A DNA stretch of 64,000 nucleotides, taken from Parus major. Lineage: Eukaryota > Chordata > Aves > Passeriformes > Paridae. How positions within the stretch are numbered: position 1 is the stretch's first letter; each line of letters opens with the position of its first letter. This document shows positions 1-12,200 of the stretch, piece after piece. Where the stretch lies: contig NC_031770.1 of assembly GCF_001522545.3 (NCBI RefSeq), positions 88,857,194 through 88,921,193 of the forward strand, written 5' to 3'. The position numbers were made by a program, and so were the translations under genes. A model generated the notes under the pieces. It was not told the DNA's origin. It ran no database searches and saw only the letters and a list, made by a program, of their open reading frames with translations.

Positions 1-75
1 AATTGGGTGGGAGGCTAATTTTCTTGGAAGTTTTAAGTCATATTTTGGACTGTACTTGCCTTTATTACTTTGCAG

Positions 76-244
76 AATCTGTTTGTCCAACAAGAATTCC
101 AGTGGCAGCTCGAGATGAAAAAGGATTTGACATTCTTGTAGGATTAGGTGTGAAGAAAAAAGTTAAAAAGAGAATTCAAATATCAACTACTAATGCAAAA
201 GCTTATGAAGTTACCTCACGTGTTGATCTCTCAGAATTAACAAG
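76..244 (+). CDS. COL21A1: COL21A1 exon W1: start of TSPN domain
   Basis: The exon follows acceptor ttactttgcag and ends at AG|gtattg. It begins in phase 1 (two bases complete a split codon) and ends two bases into a codon. It encodes [20 protein letters not shown] and onward to VDLSELT, the opening beta strands of the thrombospondin-N/laminin-G-like domain, with the domain's first cysteine. The basic run KKKVKKR near the middle is also present in human COL21A1 as I remember it. The upstream exon carrying the end of the vWA domain is outside the window. Confidence 0.92.
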
Positions 245-3200
245 GTATTGAATTTTATAAATATGCTTCTATATCCAGTAAGTTTGTTTTTGTTTCTTTA
301 AGTGAGAAGGTTTACATGAATGTTCAAGTACTGTCTTGTTTTTTCTACCCTTCACCCTTATTTAGGAATGTGTTTCCAGAAGGTCTCCCTCCATCCTATG
401 TGTTTGTTTCCACTCAAAGATTTAAAGTAAAAAAGACATGGGATTTGTGGAGAATCCTGAGTCTAGATAAGAGACCACAGATAGCAGTCACTGTTAATGG
501 AGAAGAGAAAACACTATCATTCACTACAACAAGTTTAATAAATGGCACACAAGTTATTACATTTGCTGCACCTCATGTAAAGGTAAGGAGTATGCCCCTA
601 TCATGCTGGAGTACATCTTTAAGTACCCATTATTCCAGAATTCTCCTCTTTGAGAAAACTAGTTTTATTGTTTTCTTGTACAATCGGAAGGTTGTCTTTC
701 AGTCTTTCTTCAATAATTTCCTGTGAAGTATTCCACTCTTCTAAGAAAGATTGCTTTAGCTGCAGATGAGACAGAGGAATGGAGATTGAATGACCCTATT
801 CTTGCATTTGTAGCAGGAATATCTGCAGAGATTGTCCTTTCTGCCACAGGGAGTATTATTTGAGTATTGAGTATTATTATCACTTGAACAGAGTGGGCTA
901 ATTCAGCAGACAAAGACTGGGAAAGATTTGCTGCTGGAGCACTTCATGGCCAAGGGAGTTCAACTTTTCTGGGAAGCAGAGGCCTGCATTCAAATCCCTA
1001 CTCCAAATCAGGCTGAAGGAATTTTAAATATAAATCCTTATAGAAGGAAGGACTCCTATCCAAGGAATATGTCTTAACTACTAAGCTTTTTCTAGGGAGA
1101 GGAATTTTAGTCTTCTGTTACTGGATGGAGAGTTTTTGCTTTTTCTTTCCAAATTTCCTCTGCCTTTTAATAATTATTAGTAGGCAAAATATTTTTTTTT
1201 GTTTTTTTAAGAAGCTATGTTAAACTTGATTTACTGGAAATTGTTGGGAAATTCAGTTTCAAGTTGATAATCAATTTGTATTTATCTATTCCTTGGAGCT
1301 GCACAGACAAATCAATCTTATTCATGAAGTTCCAGTTATCCATGAACTTCACCATGAAAACACAACTTTTATGGGTTATTTTGTTTGTTTGTTTGTTTGT
1401 TTTTTGTTCCTCCATGCTTGACTTGCTGTTATGGAGAACAATAATGTAATGGATTTTTTAGACCTGTGTGTCTCTAAACACAGTATAAATATTAATACAC
1501 TCTTAATGAACATTTTTCTTTAATAAACCTTTATGATAATTTATCACTTATCAATTTATCACAAGTACCAATTTTATTTCACCATGATGATCTGAAGTGT
1601 TTGAGACATTATACCACTGCTGATAAACAGACTTCTGGATGCATATGTTTAACAAATACAGGTTTGTGCATGTTCAAGGTCATAGATTAAAAAAAATCAT
1701 CTATGTGAGTTATAAAATAATTCTGAAATAGGGATTAATTATTACCAATTGTAATATTTTAAATTACAATATTATTTGGCAATACTTTATTTGCCTATAT
1801 AGTTTAGAATTATTTGTATATAAAACCTGCAACCTTGATCATCTCGACTATTAACAACAATTTGATTATAGAAGTGCAATTTTATCATTTATTTAAATTG
1901 TAGTCATTTTGTTTTCAACAGTGCTGTTTTCTTTGTTTTTCTTAGACATTGTTTGATGAAGGCTGGCATCAAATTCGTCTCTTAGTAACAGAAGACTTTG
2001 TAACTTTGTATATAGATGGCCAAGAAATTGAAACAAAGCCATTACATCCTGTTTTAGGTATTTACATCAGCGGCCTAACCCAAGTAGGAAAGTATTCTGG
2101 AAAGGAGGAAACGGTACAGGTAGGCATATGCTAATACTACAATAATTCAGTAATTCTGTTGTAGGTTAACATTGCATTGGTGGCTTCTTTTTTCTTGAGC
2201 TTACTCTTCTAACTTAGAGAAGATTGAGATTTAGTGTACAAAATTGTAATAGTTAAGAGAGAATAGAGATCAGGAGGACTTCGCACAAGTGATGTATTCT
2301 GTGACATGGATGCTTAACTGGTCTCACTGATTCCAAGGAAAATATTGATGCAATGTGGTTGCCTGAATTTGGGAAACAGTGTCTCAAAGTACGGAATTTC
2401 CTCTGCTTGACATTTGCATCTGCTGTCCTTCCATCAGTGTATGTATGGGTGATGCTGGTAAAAGAGGAAAATTTTGGTCGAGTTTCTTTCTCCTTGCTTT
2501 GCAGTCATGATAGATTATGCTAGAAAACCTGACAGTGGTTTAATTTTGTTTTGGAATGTAGTGACAAAGCAGAATGGCAAAACCTTTCGTTTACCTGATG
2601 CCAGTGTTTTTATTCAATGTTTTTTAAAGATTTATACTGTATACTAAACATGTAAGTGTTAGGGATGCCATCAGATGCTTCGCCAGAATTTACTAATGCT
2701 ATATCTAATACGAGCAGGTCTGTGTTGAAGTATCTTCCCACATCTGTTAAGGTAAAAAGAAAGGTTGGGCTTGCCTGTGCTATTATCTTGTTTCCTTTAT
2801 GATTTTGGCAGCCAGTGTAATTGGAAGCCATTTGTGTTTCATATGTTTGTATTAACTCCCAGGGAATATGGATGGTGATTTCTGTTATTTTTAAAACATT
2901 CTTAGATTGATTATTTTTATTTAAGTAATTCTGTTACAGTATTTTTACTTGCTTGGATATATTAATAATTTTGAGTAGCCTAAAAATATTTCTGTATACT
3001 TAATTGATATTTAACTGTAGTGAATGCTAAGAGCTCTAAAGAGTCATTTATGTTTTGAATTACAGTTTGATATACAAAAACTGCGAATCTACTGTGACCC
3101 AGAGCAAAATAACCGAGAAACAGTCTGTGAGATCCCAGGATTTGTGAGTATGATAGATGAACTTTTGAGGACTAATTGGCATTTTTTAAAATATCACTGT

Positions 3201-6200
3201 TTAAAGCTGACTTAATGAAGTTTTAAAATAAATTATACTACATTGATTCAGCTGATGCAAACACGTTTGTTACCTTTGCAATATCAAGTGACACAGACCT
3301 TGTCTGTTTTCAGCCTTATTTTCTTACAAAGTTTTTTACAAGTTGTTTTAGTTTAGATATTTAATGGTGTAAATTTGGTATATATGAGTATAGAAGGATC
3401 TCAGAATTCTCTCTTAAAATTTCAGATTTTAAGCATTATAGAATAATAAAACTCCTAGGTGTTTTCAGTGTAAAATTCTTTAAACATGACTTTTGAACTT
3501 TTCTGATATATTCCTTGCTACTTGTCAGGACATTTAATCTGTGAAATTTTGGTACATAACCAGCAAATCTGTATATCTAAATCATCTTCTCCCATTAGAA
3601 ATATCTGTGCTGAGAAATATCACTGAGGTCTGTGATAAATATCCCATTATTTGAAATGTTGCCACAATTTCAAGAAGTGTTTTAAGTACAGACAGAAATA
3701 AAATCAAGACTTTATGATTCATGTACACAATTAGTAAGTTTATGGGGGCCCTTTGGCCCTCTCTCTGTCCTCTTACAGTTAATTTTGCACTGCAATGTAA
3801 AACATGCAAACAGATTTGGAAACCAGTCGTGACTGACAGAGCAGGTTTTAAGGATTCAGTTCCCATCTCAAAGCATAAGCAAGAGATTGATTTAAACATA
3901 CAGATTCAAAATACTCTCCTTTGTTTGGTGGCTAAAACAAACAGCTAAAGATTATCAGCTGCCACTGTCTTACTATGTAGACCCACATTCTTCATGTCGT
4001 GATTTCATTTAGTAGCATTTTGCTGGTTTGACAATAGAACCATTGAACCTCCAGCATCCAGATTTTCTTTTTTTGTCAGACTGGCACATATTGCCGGCAA
4101 GTCTGGTTTTTTTTCTTTTTCTTTGGGGCCAGTGTGTTGATTGCATCATTATCAGGGCTTTTTCAACTTTCAATCAAGCAGCAAGTAGGTGGATGGATTA
4201 TTAACTGTTCTGAACTCTGACTCAAGAACTAATGAGTGCAGGAACGCTTGTAAAATTAGCTTTGAATCTTGAAAAACTAAAGTATATGGCCATTTAGCTG
4301 CACCACATATCTTTTTTCTCATTACAAATTAAAAGTAGGATATGAAAAGTAATCAAATGAAAAATATTTTGCATAAAGAAAGCAAGCACTAAAAAGTGTT
4401 TCATACCTTATGTTTTCTGCAATTTATTAAGGAGTTGAAGCCAAAAGATTGCTTTTCGCCATTTTAGTTTCACTGTCTGTTTTTGTAAATTAAATTTGGA
4501 CTTTGTCCATGAAGTTCTGGATTCCTTCAGAAAATAAAAATGTTGGATGATCTTCAAGGAGGAATATGTGGTTTGTGGTTGTATTCTGTCAGAGTATGGT
4601 TTTGTCAGAGTTTCTGAAATAAGCAGAGGCTTTTTGTACTAATTACAGCCCAAATTAATTCCCTTTCCCAGAGATATCTAGCTGCATAGTAATTTTAAGA
4701 TGATCTTTCTATGATCCATAGGAAATGAAAACTTTCTCTGGGGGTTGCTTAAGCTGAAAATTGAACACAGAGGAAACTGGGACAGGAACTGGTGTCTAGA
4801 GAGGCTGACCTGGAACAGAGGCTAGACAGATTTAGAGGAATAGAGCAGGTATTTATTAAAAGGCCTTTAAAGGGTACACCATGGGTGGTACAAGAGCCTG
4901 GCCGGGGCTCTGCCCAAGGTGGACCCAAGATGGACACAATATGGACTTTGCTGACACGATAAAACTATAAAAAGCCTAGCATGTTCTAACTTCTAAAAAT
5001 AGTTGTCCTCACATATATGAGATATCTATCAGGCTTGAGTCTAACTTCTTATCAAAGTGTGGGCGCTCTGTTGGCGGGCTGGGCTGTGCTCTTGGGAGTG
5101 CCGCATTCGCTCACTGTCTGTGGTCTCTGCCTGGGGCCCGGCGGCTGCGGCCGAGTGGGGCCTCCCCTGGCACCGTGAGCGGTGGCGGGCGGGTGTGCGG
5201 CCTGTCCCGGCACAGCCCCAGGGGGACTTCGAGCTCATCCAGCACTTCAGTTCTGGCACGCAGCAAAGGGACTGAAGGCATCTGGAAAACCCCCTGGAGC
5301 AGAGGAACACCCGGCTCCTGCCCCCTCACCCCTGCTGGCACTCCCAGAGAGGCCCAGCTGCGGTCCAGGAGGTGTCAGAGCCCGAGAATCCTCGGGTCTG
5401 GCACAGAGGCACGCGAGTAAGTGAATAAAGGTGAAATTCTGCTCCAGCACCTGAGTTAGGCGTTAAGAGATCTCTTGTAGTTTTGTTTAGTGTGGGAGGA
5501 CCCTAGGCGGTCCAGGTGGAGCTGCTTTTGCTCTCCATCTCTTCTGCTGGAGTGGGAGAGGGGTTCTTTGAGGTAGCAGAGCTCCCACACTGGAGCGGTG
5601 AGTGTTGGCCTGAGGCCAGCGGTGGTGCAGCGGGTTAGCTCCAGCACTGCTGCTCTCAAGGTTTGGAGCCCTAATCCCATCTCTTACTCATTAGTGCTTG
5701 CTCTCTGTCTTTCCCTGGTTACTTACTCCTAAGTGTTAAGGTGGGGTGTGTATTCTCCTGTGAGTATAATAGCAAAATTCCAGCCCTTTAGGGTAAGTAT
5801 CGAAAAATTGGGGAGGATTGACCAGTGGAGAATTTTTGCTTTTTAAATCGAGACTTACCAGGCTCTCAGAAAATATGTGGCCAATGTATGAACTAGACAA
5901 TGATGAGACATGGCTTGAATTTCGTAGCTTTGATAAGAAGTTCATATCAAGCCTGATATCTCATATATGTGAGGACAAATATTTTGACGAGTTAGAACAT
6001 GCTAGGCTTTTTATAGTTTTGTGTCCATCTTGGGTCCACCTTGGGCAGAGCCCCAGCCAGGCTCTTGTACCACCGATGGTGTACCCTTTAAAGGCCTTTT
6101 AATAAATACCTACTTTATTCCTTTAACTCTGCCTAACCTCTGTTCCAGGTCAGACTCTCTAGGCATCATTCTGTGTATGAAATCTGCAGTGTCTACATGC

Positions 6201-9200
6201 ATTAGAATATTCCTGTGGACAGTGCAGCTAATGGTGCCTACTAAACTATTAAGACAGACAATTTCATGATTGCACTGCTGAAGTATTTGGAGTTGGATTG
6301 TTCTGCGGTGTTGCAGATACTGGAACAAAAATCAGTTGATAGCAGAGTCTAATGCAGTCACAGGAAAGCGAGAAAAAGCCAGCCTTGCCTCTGTGCTGCT
6401 CTGTGTTTTCCCAGATGCTGGATTCAGGCAGAGATTTCAGAAATATTTTGGTACATTCTCTGACATGAATGAACAAGCAGAGGATATTTTTGATGAGAAG
6501 TTTTCTGGTAAAAGGTTTGACCTAAGTCTAAATATTTAGTGTATAAATACTGACATGGTTTAGTACTAATTCTGCCATTAACTTAAAAAAATTGCTACTC
6601 CTATTGATAGACCCTTAAACACAGTTAACTAAATTAATTTCATGTGCATTAATAGCATCTGCACATAAGTCTCAGAAAGTCTAAACATTTGAATTACAAT
6701 TTCTTGACAGTTACAGCTCAGAAGTTATGATTGGTTTTGATAGTGTTTTGGAATGAATGGATCTTTTTAGAAATATTGCTGTACTCTCAAACTGTGTTTC
6801 TTCTTGTTTCAGAATGGAGAGGTAGGCTTGATCCTAAGCTACTCGAACTCAGTTTAAGGTAGTATTTAACTTTTTATAAGCTTCTTACTATTCTAGGTAA
6901 TATACACTTTGTTTTCAAAAGGGGACAAAGATTTGCTAAGCATAAGAGTGCTGGACTTCTCTTGTTTGAACTCTAGTCAGTAGACAACTTAAAAATAATT
7001 TTTCTGAAAAAACACATGTTTATTAGGATAAATGGTCTGATTTTTCCCCCAGTTCAATTCAATTGCTGCTATTTGCAAGGGAATGGGGGATATGCATAGT
7101 CAGGTAGCTGTTGCCTGCATTGTGCTGATGGGAACTCCTTGAACAGGAGCTTATCTGAAGGCTTAACCAACTCTTAGGCTTCCCTAACCTTACCTGTAAC
7201 TCCCAACTAGCACCATTGCAAAGGAAACATGGTTTGTATTTTGATCAATCATTTGACTCTGAGGAATAATTCCATTCAAGAAACATCTTAAAAGGTGTCA
7301 TTATTCTAGAAAATATGAGTAAAGTACTATGGAAAGTTTTAGATAATTAATAAAAAAACCTCTTTTTTTTTAACTTGGATTATTAATTTTTTGCCATTTA
7401 ATAGGTCTAAGAACTTTCTGGGTTAGAGTTGATGGGTGAAAAAGAATTTACTGAATCTAATTTCAACATATAGATTTAGTACAGATGTACTTGATTTAGT
7501 AGCTCTCCCCTTTCCTGCCTGAATAAAGCACTGAGGTTTCATGTGGGGCCTAATGGTGAGATGTAAATATTACAAAACCAGAAGGAAATTCTAGAGGGTT
7601 ATGTGATCTGCCACGTTTAGTGTTTAGTGCTGCAGGGAGCATGGTTTGGTGGAGGTTATCTAATGGTTGTTGTAGGATGGGCACTCTTGGTACCAGGACT
7701 AGTGGCCTCTAGGAGTCAGTGGTAGCAGCAGAGTCCTGCCTCTCCTCAAGTAGCTTCTTAATGGAAGGAACACATGCCTAGGAGGTAGGAGGTAGGAGAC
7801 TTGGGGTTTATCTTCTTTTCACTACACATGATAGCATGCCAATGGTTGGGATCTTACGCTATACATATTATGTATTGCATCATTCTACATATTTTTTAAT
7901 TAAATTGTTATATTTGAGAATTGATCACACTTTAAATTCTGAAAATAGATTAACTAGAAGAAGCAACTTTCATGTTGCAAGATTTAAAATTATCAAACTA
8001 TTTGGCCAAATATTTATGAAAAAACAAAGTTACAGGTATCAGCCCAATATCAGTACTTTTAAAATTTTTTATTCTGGATAAAATTATTTTGTACATGAAA
8101 AGTAGTTGGAGGGCAATATTCAGATGAGCAGAAGTTCCAGCTGAACAAGGGAGTGAATGCCAAGACCTAAGTGAAAGGCAGCCTAAGGAAAGTCAGCATC
8201 ACGTAGTGTTCCGATGTTTGTTGGCTGCCTTTGGCATGTGTGCTGATGGCTGCTTTCACTCTTGGTAGTGCATGAATGGTCCCAGTGACGTAGGCTCAAC
8301 ACCTGCCCCCTGCATATGCCCACCAGGAAAGCAAGGACCTCCAGGCCCCAAAGTAAGTCTCTGTTCTGTCTTGTTGAGTGTATATGACCTGTGTTTCCCT
8401 GCTACTCTTAAGCAAATGATGTTGCACTGTTAATTGTTTGAGGATGAAATGATTTTCTAACAAAAGTCTTTTAATGAAGAGTAGGGTTTCTTCCTTCTTT
8501 GTAAAAGAATGAACTAGATGCTTGCTGGGAGAGTTGCACATTAGCTATGCTGATGACCTCCTTTCTGTGTTGATGTAGAACTAAACTGAGAATTAGACTT
8601 GAGTTGCAGAAGTCTTATGTGGGAAACTCAAATCCCCAGTATTTGTATTAGTACCTTTCTCAATAACTGTGCTAAGCAGTGTTTACAGAATTTTTTATAA
8701 GTGCAGACAAGAAAACCCCAAATCTTTTCTTGCATTAAGCAAATGAATAAAAACCTCTGTTGTCATCATAAAAGAGGTTGGAGCATGCTGTAGCTACCTC
8801 AAATCAAAGGGCTTCTTGATACATTGGAAAAAGTTTCTGACCAGGGAAATTAAATCTGCCACACAAAGATTATCGTTATTGTTTCATGTAAATTGAATTT
8901 CTGTGGTCTTTGACCTTTTTTTAATTCTCTTTTTACCATATTATAGAAAAAAGGAGGGAGAGAGAATGAAGTATTTATAATTTTAAAAGAACTGAAAACA
9001 ACTTCTTCTAAAGGAAGAAAGGATTATGAAATTCCAGAACTCAGATGACCTATACCTATTGCCTTATGTGCAGTTTTTCAGCTAAAATACACTGTAATTT
9101 TTGTTTGGGATTAATTGAGTAGTACAGGTGACAAGATGGTGCCTAACACAAAAGGCTGCAGAAAGTGAAAAGGAAGCCAATTTATGGTTGAATAGGGTAT

Positions 9201-12200
9201 CTCAGTTATAGTGTTTATTAACTTTTGAATACTGGACTCTAGAACCATATGAATTTAAACTTAATTTTTGTGTTTGTGATATTAATGGAGTAGAAGAAAT
9301 AGAATTAAATCAAAGAGGTTTCAAAATACAAGTAACTGATATTTTGAGCTTTTCAAGTTAAAAGCACAAAATTTCACAGTTAAATGGTATATTTGAAAAT
9401 AAATTTCTTTTTTGCTTAAATCCTAAACCTGGACTTCTTAATTTGAACAACAATTATCCTGGGTAACTTACTAGTAATTTAGCAAATGATAACTGTTATG
9501 CTTTTCAAAAAATACATTATTCTGTTCACGTTATTCTATTCTATCCACTTAGTTCAGCATTACACTTCTGTGGTTTATATGTGAAACGATATTTTTTCAC
9601 AGTCACATTAAAAGCTAGTTTCCTGTTTCCCTTCTAATGTTTATTTCCCTATTTATAACAATTCTGCAGTTGTAACTGCCCCACAGGTCTGTTGATGGTT
9701 CAGGCTGAAGAAATAAGTACCTGTTTAACACCCCTGCAGAAGTAAAATGATTTAGAGATCAAGTCTTACTGGAATTTGCTGAGTTCAAATCAAAGCTGTT
9801 AGTAAAATAAACAGAGACAGTCAATACTCTAGGAGGGTATACTGAGTAGGATGTTCAGTTCCTGCTTTCTCGCCATGAACATGAAGCCCTGGCAAGCAAC
9901 GTTTCTTTTACTTTAATCTGATTGTAACAGTGATTATCAAAATAATTGCAAAGGACCTTTAAGAAGAAATGTAAAAAGTATCTTTTTTCGACAGCAGTTG
10001 ATGTGTGGAGAGGAGTTAATTATTTTGCACGTTTTAATCCTGGCTCTTTTCTTTATTGCTTTTATCTTCAGAATTAGGTTCAGCTAAGGCCAGTGAGAGA
10101 TTTCTTCAGAAAAGAGCTGCTTCATTAATGAAGTTTTATTAAAGATTATTTGATAAAAAGTGTTTCTATTTCTGTTCATTAAAGTGTTAAAGGACTAGAA
10201 AGCTTTTAAGTTGATGGGTCAAACTTGTGCTGTAACCAAGTGTGAACTCACTTGTCCAAGTACTGCCCAAGAAGTTGGGGAGAATTTCCCCCCCTGCCAA
10301 AATCAGTTCTTTTTCACTGTAGGAATCGCTCCTCAATAGTAGGTCTCTGGACTTGTAGGTAAATATAATAAATATCTATATCTATATCTATATCTATATC
10401 TATATCTATCTATCAGATAAAATAATCTTAACAGTTTTAAAATGCTTATGTATTTTGTGTGTTCATGTGTTGCTTCTCCACAGGGTGACCCTGGACAGCC
10501 TGGGAATCATGGTTATCCTGGTCTGCCTGGTCCAGATGGTAAGCCTGTGAGTACTAAACCTTAGTCATATATTGTAAATGTAAAACTAACAGGAGAAAAA
10601 ACATGGAACACTGATACCAGATTTTTGAAATTTAGATGATTTTGTCTACATTTGAAATGGTGAATGTCATTTAAGCACTATCTATATGTAAATGTTGTAT
10701 GACTATGTCAATCACATAACTTTTGTTTCATGGTAAAATACTGTAAATATTAGAGTTGAGTACTGTTCTAAAGCAGAGAACAGGTTATGAATGCTCCTGT
10801 TGGTCTTTGCATTACTTCGCAGCAGTTATGTTGCTACCTTCAGTCTTTACTCCTTAAGAATTTGTTCACTAGAAAGCACTTTGGGTCGCTTGAAATCCTA
10901 TCCATTTTTTTTAGGGCTTGCTCCTTGGTTCATATAATTTCTCTGTAAGCTACCTACAAGTAGTCCACCAAAATATGTAGGTATGTATGTAAAATGTTAA
11001 AAATATAAATATTTTTTAGTTCCAAACTGGTTCATATATCTCGCAATTCCATTTGTAAGCAGAGTTAGTTTAACAGGAAGAAAATAGATGCTAAAAACAA
11101 AAAATGTAATAGTTTCTAAAAATTGAAGATTTCCTTGTTTTAAAATATAGGACTTCTAGGAGCATGGTTAACCCTCATGGTCCAGATGAGCAGTGTGTAC
11201 ATGAATTTTCATCAGTCCCACAAGGAAGTGTGATATAAAATGTTTTTATACTTTTGCTCTTAAACAGCTTTTGGTAGCTTTTAAATTTACGGTTTTTTTG
11301 AACAAGAGCTAGACAAGATGATCTCTATTGAAATTATCAGTGCTTTAAAATACTGCATTTTGATTTTCAACAATTCTGAAAATACCGGTTTTAAAGTATT
11401 CTAAGATGGGGAAGTGTATTTAATCAGAATAACTTTTCAATTGATAATTGGTGGTTCTTAATCTTATGAAGAGCAGTTCTGATCTCCTATAAAAGACAGG
11501 TATACAAAGTGAACACAGGCTTGCGTGGGAGAAGGTGTCCATCACAGTCTGACCATGCTGATTTCTGGAAACAGATTTGAAATATTGATAAGCATAGCAG
11601 AGCTGCCTTTACTTCAGCTAAGTCTGATACTCTTCAAAGAAAAGTAAAGAGATATCATGTAAGCTTTAATGAAGGCAGATTCTCTTCTCTCTTTAAACAA
11701 ATAGATTAAGACTTCATTTCATAAGCATCTGGTCAGCTACAAGAGTATTGTTATAGAAATTGTTATGACTCTTTCATACTTTAATGAACAGGTTTCCACT
11801 TCAAGGCTATTTATCTTCCCATGAACACTGGCATTTGTAACTGCAGGAATAATGAAGGAGAAATAGATTGATACTGTAGACCTACTATAACTTTGTAATC
11901 TGGCAGTTATGGCTTATTTTTTTCTGCAAATGAGTCATAATGTGCATAGATGGGCATTCTCTGAACATAAAAAAGATTACCAGAGTATTTCAGAATGAAA
12001 ATCAAAAAGCTCCACTACAGGAGAAATTGTATCACTTCGCTGAAGAACTTACTTGAAGTGCTTGCAGCTAAATCCTATAGCTTTATTAACTGAGGAATGT
12101 TTCTGAAATATCTGTTGTTGTTTTTGCACTTGTTCTTTGTGAAGACATAATTGCAAAACAATTAGATCATCTGCACCTTTTGCCAGTACATTATTTTTCC

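Larger units (their letters stand above)
3144..6812 (+). other. Intron W4 with inverted LTR insertion
   Basis: A 3.7-kb intron between the last TSPN exon and the 9-nt microexon. Bases 3144-4790 and 6166-6812 look unique. Bases 4793-6165 are an inverted LTR structure described in separate entries. Confidence 0.85.

Noticed and set aside
5041..5424. Five overlapping ORFs on both strands in the GC-rich patch
   Set aside because: High GC content lowers stop frequency in all frames. The patch is part of the retroviral remnant, and no domain was recognised.
6021..6269. 82-codon ORF starting [11 protein letters not shown], repeated at 4749-4937 on the minus strand
   Set aside because: The two similar peptides only reflect the two inverted LTR copies. 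LTRs do not encode this as a protein.
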